A stretch of 64,000 bases of DNA from JAFNAG01 sp963739235. GTDB taxonomy: Bacteria > Acidobacteriota > UBA6911. Numbering within the stretch: the stretch's first letter is position 1; each line of letters starts with the position of its first letter. Position numbers and translations under genes: made by a program. Shown here piece by piece: positions 36,365 through 45,335 of this stretch. The notes below the pieces were generated by a model. The model saw nothing but the letters and a program-made list of their open reading frames with translations. It was not told the DNA's origin and ran no database searches. The stretch spans positions 32,235 to 96,234 of the forward strand of contig CAVTZY010000014.1 of the NCBI GenBank assembly GCA_963739235.1, written 5' to 3'.

Positions 36365-39300
36365 ATGAATCGGGTATTGAGATCCAGTGGTATATGTGTA
36401 TTTCCAGTGCTCGTGGGCATGCTGGGAATCGCCGTTGCGCTCTGCTTCAGCGCAACGCCGGCCCGGGCACAGGCAACTTCAACAACATCCGTCGTGGGTC
36501 AGGTCAAGGATCAGTCGGGTGCGATAGTTCCCGGCGCCGATGTAACACTGGAGGACGCCGATACGAAGGTGACACGCACCACCGTCAGCAATGAATCCGG
36601 CCGCTACATCTTCATCAACGTGCCGTCCGGGAACTATAAGCTGACGGTCAAGATGACGGGTTTTGCCTCGTGGGAGTCCACCGGACTGCGGGTCACAATC
36701 GGGAGCGCGGCGACCGTAGACGTTGTTCTCAAGGTCGGCGCGCCGACCGAGGTCGTCACGGTGGAAGCCGGGGGGGCAACTGAACTGGTAACGTCGACCG
36801 CGGCGGTAGGCGCCACGATCTCAGGCGCTTCGCTCATGAACCTGCCGAACCTCGGCCGCGACGTTTCCACGCTCGCCATCCTTCAGCCGGGGGTGACGTC
36901 GAGCGGCTATACGGGCGGATCCTACATGGACCAGAACACTTACCTCCTCGATGGCGGCAACACCACCGACGACATGGCCGGCAACACCACCGGCTACCAG
37001 ACGAACTTCACCGGGTTGGGCGGCACGCAGACAGGGGGGTTCGTCTCGGGTGTGGTACCGACACCAGTCGAGAGCATCGAGGAAGTAAGAGTTTCGGTCT
37101 TCAACCAGGGGGCTGACTTCAACAACTCGACCGGCGGCAGCATCCAAATGGCCACCAAGCGAGGGACCAATGAGTTTCACGGCTCGGCGTACATGTATTA
37201 CTTTGCGACGAATATCGGCGCCGCGAACAGCTGGACGAACAACCATACCCCGAGCAATCTAAACGGCGTGTCCTTGCCCTACACCCCGCTGCCCAAGAAC
37301 CACCGGACCCGCGTTGGCGGTGCTCTTGGCGGCCCACTTCTGCCGAAAGAGTTCCTGGGCGGGAAATGGTACTTCTTCTTCAATTACGAAGGCATGCGCT
37401 TTCCGAACGTTTCGACCTACGAAAGACTCGTGCCTTCGGCCCTCATGCGCGCCGGCGTGATCCAGGTGGCGAATTCCTCGGGTACGTACGTTCCCTATAA
37501 CCTTAATCCCACGCCGGTGACGGTGAACGGCGTCACGTATCAGCCGGCGGCATGCCCGAACTCCGCGAACGGGCTTTGCGATCCGCGCGGGCTTGGTCTG
37601 AATCCCGTTGTAAACCAGATCTGGTCGAAGTATATGCCTCTGCCCAACGACCCGAACTGGGCCAGCGGCGACGGCTACAATACCATGGGTTTTCTTTCAA
37701 CCATTCGCTCGCCGCTAACGTCCAACAACTACGTGAGCCGGATCGATCATCAGTTCGGCGACCGGTTCCACTTTATGCTCAGTTACCGGTACCTGCGGCT
37801 GATCAATTTGACCACCAACCAGGTGGATATCGGCGGCGCGCTGCCGGGCAACACACTCGGACAGCCGAAGGCCGTGGCCCCGCGGCCGCAGATTGACGGA
37901 TTCATCGTGGCCGGTCTGACGGCGAACATTTCTCCCCGTATCACCAACGATGTCCGTTTCGTCTACCTGCGCCAGTTCTGGCAATGGGGCTCGGCCCAGG
38001 CGCCCCCGCAGCTCCCCGGACTCGGCGGCGCGGTCGAGATCGGCCCTGGAAACGGCGGCGCCGAAAGCGGCAACGCGCTCATCCCCTACAACGTGAACAC
38101 CCAGAGCATCCGGCTGCGGTTCTGGGACGGCCAGGACAAGTCGGTCATTGACAACATGACGATGCTCAAGGGCGACCACCTGTTCCAATTCGGCGGCAGC
38201 TACCAGCGCAATTTCGACTACCACATGCGCACCGACAACGGAGTCGGGCAAAACAACCAGGTCGTTTACTGGGTGGGGGATTTCAGCCAGCTCAACTTCA
38301 CGAACTCACCCTACATCCCGAGCACTGTGCCGAGCTCTCAAACCGCCGCCTACAAAAACCTCTATGGCGAGGTGCTCGGCCTCGTCCCCCAGACGCAGGT
38401 GGTCTACACCCGCGCCGGCCAGGACCTGACGCTGCAGCCGATCGGAAGTGTTGCCTTCAATCAGAGCATCATCCCTTATTACAACTTCTATTTCAGCGAT
38501 ACCTGGAAATGGAAGCCGACGCTGACACTCACTTATGGGCTGGCATATGCTCTGGAAATGCCTCCCTACGAGCTCAACGGCAAACAGGTCGAGCTCGTTG
38601 ACCAAAACGGCCAGTTGATCAATTTTACGGATTACATCGCGCAACGGAAAAAGGCGGCGCTCGCCGGGCAGGTCTATAACCCGCTGATCGGTTTCTCGAC
38701 CGTGCGCAACGTCGGCGCGGGGCTCAAGTATCTGTACAACCCGTTCTATGGCGGATTCAGCCCGCGTATTTCTCTTGCCTGGAATCCCCACTTCAAGGGT
38801 GGAATCATGGGCACATTGTTCGGCGACGGCAAGACCGTGATCCGCGGCGGCTACAGCCGGATCTGGGGCCGGATCAACGGTGTGCAACAGGTCCTGACCC
38901 CGATGCTGGGACCGGGCATGCTGCAACCCGTGATCTGCAATGGCGCCACCATTACCGGCCAATGCCTGGGAAACGGCCAGGCCACTCCGATAAACGCTTT
39001 CCGCATCGGCACCGATGGTATGACGGCCCCGCTGCCGGCCGCCAGCCAGACATTTCCCCAGCCCTTTATTCCCGGCGGGACCAACCCGAATGCGGGCGAC
39101 TCCACGCTGCTCGATCCCACCGCCAAGCCGATCCGCACCGACAACTTCAGCCTCTCGTTCCAACGCCAGTTTTCCAACAAGGTGATGTTGGAGATTGGTT
39201 ACATGGGGCGGAAGGCGGTAAACACTGATCAGATGATCAACCTGGACGCGGTGCCGTACATGACGACTCTGGGCGGCGAGCGCTTTGATAACGCCTTCGC

Positions 39301-40411
39301 CAACCTGTACACCTACCTGTGCGGCGGCGCTTACCCGTGCCCGAGTACCGCGACCGCGGCCAGCGTTCCCATGCAGCCCTTCTTCGAGGCCGCCCTCGGC
39401 GGCGCAACGTCGAGCTACTGCTCGGGGTACGCGAACTGCACCGTGGCGTTTGCCAGCAAGAACACATCGACCATCAAGAATGCCGCGGTTTCCTCCCTTT
39501 GGGCCCAGGTCAACAATAATTGGACCCTGGGCCGAAGCATGATCAGCTCGCCACTCAATGGAGGCTTTAACCAGGCCGCTTCGATGACCCTGGTCTCCCC
39601 CGTGGGCTGGTCAAACTACCATGCAATGTACATATCGTTCAGGACCAACGAGTGGAAAGGCCTTACCGCCGCTTCCCACTTCACCTGGAGCAAATCGCTG
39701 GGCATAGGGGAACTGGCGCAGTACAACAGCTCAGCGACCACCCTGACTCCCTATGACCTGAAGGCCAGCTATGGGCCGCAGGGGTTCGACGTCAAGTTCG
39801 TCTACAACGCGAGCATGTACTGGCAGCCGCCGTTCTTCAAGGGCGCTCACGGGGTCAAGGGCAGGCTGCTCGGCGGCTGGACGATCGCGCCGCTGTTCAC
39901 GGCCCAGAGCGGCGCTGGAACTGCCGTGAGCTACTCGGCAAACTCCCCCTTACAGGCTTTCGGCGAGTCCTCATCCGCCTCAATCAGCGCAAGCACCGAG
40001 AACGCCGTGTTCGCGAAGCCTTACACCGGCGGCAACAATGCCAATTACGGTGTCACAGGCTCCAACGGCATCGGCACCAACAATCCTTATGGCGTGAACA
40101 TGTTCAGCGACCCGGCCACGGTCTACTCACAGTTCCGCCCATGCATCCTCGGGATCGATACCAGTTGCGGCGGCTACTACAACCTGCGAGGCTTGCCGCG
40201 ATGGAACCTCGATGCGTCGCTCACCAAAGACTTCGGCATCATCGGTGAGCGCGTCCACGCATCGCTGACCATCATGTTTACCAATGTCATGAACCACCTC
40301 GTGTTGAGCGGTCCGAGCCTGAGCCTGACCAGCCCGACGACGTTTGGCCGCATCACCGGCCAGGCCAACACGCCGCGGAACATGGAATTCGGCCTGCGCA
40401 TCGCCTTCTAG
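36365..40411 (+). CDS. Oar-like TonB-dependent outer-membrane receptor
   Basis: ATG 36365 is chosen for its AGGAGG five bases upstream and the signal peptide that follows (VFPVLVGMLGIAVALCFSA, cut near ARAQA). The 1,348-residue product begins with a carboxypeptidase-regulatory-like domain (VVGQVKDQSGAIVPGADVTL through ATVDVVLKVG). Next is a plug region (STLAILQPGVTSSG, YLLDGGNTTDDMAGN, ESIEEVRVSVFNQGADFNNS) and a long beta-barrel ending in Phe (NMEFGLRIAF), as expected for outer-membrane insertion. These receptors are massively expanded in Acidobacteria and probably import oligosaccharides or other large ligands using TonB. A GNRA-loop hairpin follows the stop. Confidence 0.92.
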   Translation: MNRVLRSSGICVFPVLVGMLGIAVALCFSATPARAQATSTTSVVGQVKDQSGAIVPGADVTLEDADTKVTRTTVSNESGRYIFINVPSGNYKLTVKMTGFASWESTGLRVTIGSAATVDVVLKVGAPTEVVTVEAGGATELVTSTAAVGATISGASLMNLPNLGRDVSTLAILQPGVTSSGYTGGSYMDQNTYLLDGGNTTDDMAGNTTGYQTNFTGLGGTQTGGFVSGVVPTPVESIEEVRVSVFNQGADFNNSTGGSIQMATKRGTNEFHGSAYMYYFATNIGAANSWTNNHTPSNLNGVSLPYTPLPKNHRTRVGGALGGPLLPKEFLGGKWYFFFNYEGMRFPNVSTYERLVPSALMRAGVIQVANSSGTYVPYNLNPTPVTVNGVTYQPAACPNSANGLCDPRGLGLNPVVNQIWSKYMPLPNDPNWASGDGYNTMGFLSTIRSPLTSNNYVSRIDHQFGDRFHFMLSYRYLRLINLTTNQVDIGGALPGNTLGQPKAVAPRPQIDGFIVAGLTANISPRITNDVRFVYLRQFWQWGSAQAPPQLPGLGGAVEIGPGNGGAESGNALIPYNVNTQSIRLRFWDGQDKSVIDNMTMLKGDHLFQFGGSYQRNFDYHMRTDNGVGQNNQVVYWVGDFSQLNFTNSPYIPSTVPSSQTAAYKNLYGEVLGLVPQTQVVYTRAGQDLTLQPIGSVAFNQSIIPYYNFYFSDTWKWKPTLTLTYGLAYALEMPPYELNGKQVELVDQNGQLINFTDYIAQRKKAALAGQVYNPLIGFSTVRNVGAGLKYLYNPFYGGFSPRISLAWNPHFKGGIMGTLFGDGKTVIRGGYSRIWGRINGVQQVLTPMLGPGMLQPVICNGATITGQCLGNGQATPINAFRIGTDGMTAPLPAASQTFPQPFIPGGTNPNAGDSTLLDPTAKPIRTDNFSLSFQRQFSNKVMLEIGYMGRKAVNTDQMINLDAVPYMTTLGGERFDNAFANLYTYLCGGAYPCPSTATAASVPMQPFFEAALGGATSSYCSGYANCTVAFASKNTSTIKNAAVSSLWAQVNNNWTLGRSMISSPLNGGFNQAASMTLVSPVGWSNYHAMYISFRTNEWKGLTAASHFTWSKSLGIGELAQYNSSATTLTPYDLKASYGPQGFDVKFVYNASMYWQPPFFKGAHGVKGRLLGGWTIAPLFTAQSGAGTAVSYSANSPLQAFGESSSASISASTENAVFAKPYTGGNNANYGVTGSNGIGTNNPYGVNMFSDPATVYSQFRPCILGIDTSCGGYYNLRGLPRWNLDASLTKDFGIIGERVHASLTIMFTNVMNHLVLSGPSLSLTSPTTFGRITGQANTPRNMEFGLRIAF

Positions 40412-40436
40412 AGACACTCCTGTTTATCTGCGGTAA

Positions 40437-40462
40437 GAAGGGGCCGAGCAATCGGCCCCTTC
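40437..40462. terminator. Hairpin between convergent genes
   Basis: An 11-bp perfect stem (GAAGGGGCCGA / TCGGCCCCTTC) is closed by a GCAA tetraloop. It lies 26 bases after the receptor stop and 70 bases before the end of the convergent TrkA-type gene. It has no U-run, so termination may be factor-assisted, and it can serve both strands. Confidence 0.6.
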
Positions 40463-40531
40463 TCCCCTGAAGTGTGGCGCTAACAGCTATAGCCTGTTTC
40501 AGGGCTTGCCACCGTCTGAATCACAGATTTT

Positions 40532-41242
40532 TCAGGACTCGGGACTGTGCTTGCGGGGATCCGTGGGAGCGGAGCTGTTCGGTCGCCCCAGCAGCTCCGC
40601 CAGAGCCGCTTGCTGTTTGCTGGAGACCACGGCAATCACCTCGTCCCCCTGCCGCAACACGGTCTCGCCGCGGATGGGCAATACCTCGTCCTTGCGAATT
40701 ATCGCTGCCAAAGTGCAGTTGGCCGGAAGAGCGAGGTCGCGGACCATTTTCCCTGCAGCGTGAGCCTCCGGGGCGATCTTTTCTTCCACCAGAGCAACTT
40801 CCCCTTTGCGCAGTTTTAACAGCGTCATCATGTCGCCGAGAGACATTTCCTCGGCGATCAGCTTCGCCATCATGTCGGCCTGGTTGATGGCGACATCGAC
40901 ATGAAACTTCTTATCGAAGAGCCAGGCGTTGCGCGGATTGTTGATGCGCGCGATCGTGCGCGGCACGCCGTAGCGATCGCGTCCCATGTAGCACAGGACC
41001 AGGTTATCCGCATCCACGGTGGTGCACGCGGCTAAAACCTGGGCCTCACGGATGCCCGCTAATTCCAGGATGTACGGGCTGGTGGGGTCCCCCTCGTAGA
41101 TCACCTCCGTGGGGAGTTCCTGGTGGATGCGCGCCAGCACTTCCGTGCGGTCGTCGATCAGGTGAACTTTGTGCTTGGCCGCGAGGAGGAATGATGCAAG
41201 CTGGGCGCCGGTCCGGCCGCCGCCGACAATGATAACGAACAT
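40532..41242 (-). CDS. TrkA-type potassium-uptake regulatory protein (RCK), second gene
   Basis: ATG 41242 begins directly with MFVIIVGGGRTGAQLASFLL, a Rossmann nucleotide-binding fold, giving 236 residues. A TrkA-C domain follows (LALPANCTLAAIIRKDEVLP, VLRQGDEVIAVVSSKQQ). It binds NAD(H) or ATP and gates potassium transporters. Its start lies one base after the stop of the preceding TrkA-type gene, with GGAGG just upstream, so the two are cotranslated. Confidence 0.85.
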   Translation of the reverse strand: MFVIIVGGGRTGAQLASFLLAAKHKVHLIDDRTEVLARIHQELPTEVIYEGDPTSPYILELAGIREAQVLAACTTVDADNLVLCYMGRDRYGVPRTIARINNPRNAWLFDKKFHVDVAINQADMMAKLIAEEMSLGDMMTLLKLRKGEVALVEEKIAPEAHAAGKMVRDLALPANCTLAAIIRKDEVLPIRGETVLRQGDEVIAVVSSKQQAALAELLGRPNSSAPTDPRKHSPES

Positions 41243-41243
41243 C

Positions 41244-41903
41244 TCAATCCTCCTGCAGCTTGTCCAGCTGCTCGCCGAGAATCCGGGCTCCCTCTTTCGT
41301 CGCACTGAGATGCAGCACGTCCCCCGGCTCCAGGGCACCGTCCGCTTTGAGAGGAAACAGACGGTCGCCTCGAGTGACCGAGATCATTGTCCCCTGCGTG
41401 GAAGTAAGCAGCTCACCCAGCAGCCGGCCGCGCCAGACTTTGGGGACGGTGAAGTGGTACAGCCCCACGTCCTCCGCGCCGCCTGGACAGACCTTGCGCA
41501 ACCTGGAGCCACCGAGCAGTTCTTCAATGCACTGAGCGCCCATGCTGCTGGGGCTGATAAGATCCAGATCGAAGGCTTCATGCAAAACGCGTTTCCGCGG
41601 GTCAAAATTCCGGACCACGACATTCGGCACCTTGAACACGACCTGCGCCACATGACCAAGCACGGTGTTGACCGAATCCGACGGCGTTACAGCTGCGAGG
41701 GCCTGAGCGTGCTCGATGCCCGCCCGCAACAGGACGTCCTGGGTAAGAACATCGCCCCGCAGAGTCAGGCCGCGGAAATCAGGCGGCAGATTGCGAAAGG
41801 CGGCGGCTTCCTGATCGACGACCGTAACCTTGTGGCCCTTGCGGAATAGGCCGTAAGCAACCTCCGCTCCCACCCGGCCACAACCCACTACGATGACATT
41901 CAT
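41244..41903 (-). CDS. TrkA-type potassium-uptake regulatory protein (RCK), first gene
   Basis: The 219-residue protein starts MNVIVVGCGRVGAEVAYGLF (GCGRVG nucleotide-binding loop) and has VVDQ-type acidic residues at the end of beta-2. It ends with a TrkA-C domain (GRLLGELLTSTQGTMISVTR, ALEPGDVLHLSAT). It is the middle gene of a three-gene set, 28 bases after the permease. Two separate single-RCK proteins may form a heteromeric gating ring, standing in for the duplicated TrkA of other bacteria. Confidence 0.85.
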   Translation of the reverse strand: MNVIVVGCGRVGAEVAYGLFRKGHKVTVVDQEAAAFRNLPPDFRGLTLRGDVLTQDVLLRAGIEHAQALAAVTPSDSVNTVLGHVAQVVFKVPNVVVRNFDPRKRVLHEAFDLDLISPSSMGAQCIEELLGGSRLRKVCPGGAEDVGLYHFTVPKVWRGRLLGELLTSTQGTMISVTRGDRLFPLKADGALEPGDVLHLSATKEGARILGEQLDKLQED

Positions 41904-41931
41904 GGAAATTTCGCTCCCGTGATCCCGCTCA

Positions 41932-43983
41932 TCATACTTGATAAGGGACGTCCGTGATGACAATTCCTTTCTTGAACAGCAGGATCAGACGCAGCATCAT
42001 GGCCGTCTGCGTGTGCAGAAGATTATAGAACCAGCGCTTGGGCACAAACTGCGGCACCACGATCGTAATGGTTTCGTTCGGTTGCCGCTGCGCTGCTATC
42101 AAATCTATGTATTGAAGCAGTGGCTCCAGGAACAGGCGATAGGGCGACTCCAGGATGACCAGGCGCACCCCTTTCCCCCATAATCCCCATTCCTGCCGCA
42201 CCCGCTCCGCTTCCTGCGGATCGATCGAAACGTGCACAGCGGTCACATCTTCCGATAGCATCTGGGCGTAGCGCAAGGCGGCCAGCGTCCCGCGGTGCAC
42301 CGAACTAATGGGCAGAATGATGCGATGGCGCGGCACCGGCGGCGGTTCGCCGAAGTTCTCCAGCGACAGGTTCTGGCTCAACTTTTGATAGTGCCTGTGA
42401 ATCCCCTGCAATATCATAACCATCACGGGAACCAGAATCAGAACAATCCAGGCCCCTTCTAAAAACTTGGTAGCCGAAAACACAATCACGACGATGGTCG
42501 TGCAGATAGCGCCCAGTCCATTGATGATCATTTTCAGTTTCCATCCGGGCTCGTAGCGGAGAGTCGATCCCCGTTCCTGGACTTCCTGACCTGGCTGAAG
42601 ATGGCCTAATTTCCACCAACGGTGCGCCATGCCGGCCTGGGAGAGGGTGAACGCGAGGAAAACGCCGATGGCGTAGAGAGGGATCAGTCCGGTGACGCTG
42701 GCATTAAAGGCGATGATCAGGAGCGAGGCGATCAAAGCCAGAATAATAATGCCGCGGGAATAGACCAGCCTGCTGCCACGATACGTCAGCTGGCGCGGCA
42801 AAAAACCATCGGCGGCCATCATCGCGCTCAAGCGCGGGAAATCCGCAAATGAAGTGTTGCAGGCCATGATCAAAATGACGGAGGTAGCGGTGACCGTGGC
42901 CAGATAAAAAATCCCCCGGCCTCCCATTGCGGTGCGCGCCAACTGGGAAATGACGGTTTCCTGCTCGGACGGGACGGCCCCTATATGCATGGCGAGGAAA
43001 GAAATCCCGAGGAACAGGCTACCCAGAATGGAAGACATCCAGAGCAAGGTTATGCCGGCATTCCGGCTGCGCGGCTCTCGAAAGGCCGTGATGCCATTGG
43101 AAATTGCTTCAACTCCTGTCAAGGCGGAGGTGCCGTTGGCGAAGGCATGCAGGACCAGGAACGGCGTGAGCGTCTGCAACTCCATCACGGTTTGTATCGA
43201 CGGAGGATCGGCCACCACGCCAAGCGATCCCATCAGGTACCTGAACAGGCCGATGAAGACTGTCGCATACATGGTGGCGATGAAGAAGTAGGTAGGCACG
43301 GCAAAGGCGCGGCCGGATTCCCTGACCCCGCGCAGATTCATCAGCATGACAAAAAACAACAGGCCGACGGTAATGGCGACCCGGTAATGAAACAGCACAG
43401 GAAATGCTGAAACGATTTGAGCCACCCCCGACGACATGGATACGGCCACCGTCAGCACGTAGTCGGTCATCAACGCCGCGCCTGCTATACGCGCCGGCAA
43501 TTCACCCAGATTGTCACGAGCCACGATATATGAGCCGCCGCCTCCCGGATAGGCATGGACCGTCTGTTCATAGGAAAGGGTCACGATCGCAAGTAGGAAG
43601 ACAATCGCGATTGAAATCGGAAACACGGCCCCGATAGCCATCGTGCCGGCCGCGGCAAGCACAATCAGTATTTCCTGGGTGGCGTATGCGGTGGAGGAGA
43701 GCGCATCCGATGCGAAGACGGCGAGTCCGACAGCCTTGCCTACGGTTTGATGAGGCGCATCGGCGGTCGGGAGTGGCCGTCCAATAAACCAGCTGCGCCA
43801 GGATCGCGGCGGCGCGGACTCGACGAGCCGATGCTGAACCGCGGTCCCGTTTTCCTGGTGGAGGGTTACGTCAGTTTTTTCCGGCGGCGCCTCAGGCTGC
43901 TCCTGGTGTGCCCGAAGTGTCCGGGAATCTGAATTTTCCACGGGGCCTGAACTCAAGTGCTCATCTCCCTGCCGATGCTTCAT
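41932..43983 (-). CDS. APC-superfamily permease, KimA-like potassium transporter
   Basis: ATG 43983 (AAGGCGGG upstream) gives 683 residues. After a polar N-terminus of about 70 residues come 12 membrane helices starting with VGLAVFASDALSSTAYATQE, the conserved APC start with an unwound first helix. A C-terminal cytoplasmic domain of universal-stress type follows (RIILPISSVHRGTLAALRYA through ITIVVPQFVPKRWFYNLLHT). This matches the KimA (YdaO) type of high-affinity potassium importers. Clustering with two TrkA-type genes supports a role in potassium uptake. A signal-controlled riboswitch, known for kimA elsewhere, was not recognisable upstream. Confidence 0.82.
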   Translation of the reverse strand: MKHRQGDEHLSSGPVENSDSRTLRAHQEQPEAPPEKTDVTLHQENGTAVQHRLVESAPPRSWRSWFIGRPLPTADAPHQTVGKAVGLAVFASDALSSTAYATQEILIVLAAAGTMAIGAVFPISIAIVFLLAIVTLSYEQTVHAYPGGGGSYIVARDNLGELPARIAGAALMTDYVLTVAVSMSSGVAQIVSAFPVLFHYRVAITVGLLFFVMLMNLRGVRESGRAFAVPTYFFIATMYATVFIGLFRYLMGSLGVVADPPSIQTVMELQTLTPFLVLHAFANGTSALTGVEAISNGITAFREPRSRNAGITLLWMSSILGSLFLGISFLAMHIGAVPSEQETVISQLARTAMGGRGIFYLATVTATSVILIMACNTSFADFPRLSAMMAADGFLPRQLTYRGSRLVYSRGIIILALIASLLIIAFNASVTGLIPLYAIGVFLAFTLSQAGMAHRWWKLGHLQPGQEVQERGSTLRYEPGWKLKMIINGLGAICTTIVVIVFSATKFLEGAWIVLILVPVMVMILQGIHRHYQKLSQNLSLENFGEPPPVPRHRIILPISSVHRGTLAALRYAQMLSEDVTAVHVSIDPQEAERVRQEWGLWGKGVRLVILESPYRLFLEPLLQYIDLIAAQRQPNETITIVVPQFVPKRWFYNLLHTQTAMMLRLILLFKKGIVITDVPYQV

Positions 43984-44304
43984 CCCGCCTTGACAAACTG
44001 CATCGCGTGCTCTACCAGGCATCCGGCATTCTGAATGCTAAGCTTGCTCTAATGAGTCCTTCGTGTGATGCCCCGATATTTTAGAGGTTCCCAGCCAATT
44101 TGCAAGTTTGGATCCGCAGGCCCGCCGGATTCACGCATAGCGTTTTTTTGATGGACAAGAGAATTCAACGCGCAACTGCAGGCAAACGCTGGCAATGCCA
44201 CCAAACGGCCTCTTTTGGCTAACCATTCACAGCACAATTCTTTTTCAGGAGGACTTGGTTTCACCCGCCTGGGAGCCAGGGCGGTTCTTCATGCCGGATC
44301 GTCC
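43984..44304. other. Upstream region of the potassium operon
   Basis: No coding sequence is supported. The leader has some dyad symmetry but no recognised regulatory RNA. Confidence 0.4.
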
Positions 44305-44982
44305 TCATCTCGTTTGTCCGAAACGATAACTGACTGCGAATTGGATGATCGGGAAAAAGGTGAAGTCCTTGGCATCATCATTGAAGCGCTGCTCTTGTTG
44401 TCGCAGATCACCTTGAAGCTGGGCTGATGGTGTTTGGGTTGTGGACAGCGAGAGTTTGGCATGCCCGTGGTACATTGCGCCCAGATCGAAGGTAACGCCC
44501 CAATGCTTTCTTGTCTTGAATGTTCTGCCGAATCCCAGCCCGAAATAGGGGGCGGTACGATTGAATTTGACGACTCCATTCATCTGGCCAAGTTGATCGG
44601 GGGAATAGCTGCGGCCGTTGATTGTGATCTGCCCCTGTGTCGGCTTGGCGCTGCCGGAAACTTCATTCAAATTGATCACCATGCCTCCGCCAAGCCGGAA
44701 CCAATTTTTAAAAGGAAATACGTCAAGCCCAATCGGCACCGCTCCCAGTTTGAGCTTTGCGCCATAATTAATGTTGTTGTCGGAAAAATCAGTCGAGTAC
44801 CGGAAGAATCCTGCGCCGACTCTAAAGTTCAGCACTCGAGGCACAACAACGCGGTGGACTTCAGCTCCAATACCCATGGTTCCGGCTTTGCCGACCACCG
44901 CCCAGCCGCCCTCGGCCGCAATGGCGCCGGGACTCGTCAGTAGCGTTAGCATCAACAATCCAACAAACATGAGCGTTCTCAT
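44305..44982 (-). CDS. Outer-membrane beta-barrel protein
   Basis: The 225-residue product has a signal peptide (LMFVGLLMLTLLTSPGAIAA) with GGGAGA seven bases before the ATG. The mature part alternates hydrophobic and polar residues in strands (GGWAVVGKAGTMGIGAEVHR, APYFGLGFGRTFKTRKHWGV) and ends FAVSYRFGQTR, near the aromatic C-terminus expected of barrels. It resembles small OmpA/OmpW-sized barrels, without an assigned ligand. Confidence 0.72.
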   Translation of the reverse strand: MRTLMFVGLLMLTLLTSPGAIAAEGGWAVVGKAGTMGIGAEVHRVVVPRVLNFRVGAGFFRYSTDFSDNNINYGAKLKLGAVPIGLDVFPFKNWFRLGGGMVINLNEVSGSAKPTQGQITINGRSYSPDQLGQMNGVVKFNRTAPYFGLGFGRTFKTRKHWGVTFDLGAMYHGHAKLSLSTTQTPSAQLQGDLRQQEQRFNDDAKDFTFFPIIQFAVSYRFGQTR

Positions 44983-45335
44983 AAGCTGATCTCCCGTGAA
45001 TCCGTGAAATTAGCGAATGCACCTTTTAGTGCATGTGCCGGATTTCATTCATTAATGTGATGCATTCATTCGGTTGTGTAAGATCATATCCTGGTGCAAT
45101 TCTCGCACAATCCCTCTATAGAATTGCATTGAGCCCCCTTCAAGGCCGGTTCGGGAATCTTAACGCCTTATACGAGTTTTGATCTTGATAAGCAAGCCTG
45201 AATTGATATCCTGCGGCACGCCACTTCACGAATCGCCCTCTGCCGTTGCATCACCTTCGCGGTGCTGCGCCGCTTCCCGATCATTAAATTGGTGCCCGCT
45301 TCAGTTTGAGAGTTGGTATAATCAAGTCCTTGATT
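44983..45335. other. Divergent promoter region
   Basis: It separates the barrel gene from the histidine kinase. TATAAT at 45317-45322, 14 bases before the kinase ATG, is a good -10, but the best -35 (TTGGTG at 45289) is 22 bases away. No gene is seen. Confidence 0.4.

Noticed and set aside
37715..39163. Long minus-strand open frames inside the TonB receptor gene
   Set aside because: They mirror the high-GC codon pattern of the receptor and have no recognisable motifs.
43984..44270. Possible cyclic-di-AMP (ydaO-type) riboswitch upstream of the KimA-like gene
   Set aside because: A GGGTGAAACC element is present on the minus strand, but the conserved pairings and the downstream core of the ydaO motif could not be traced.
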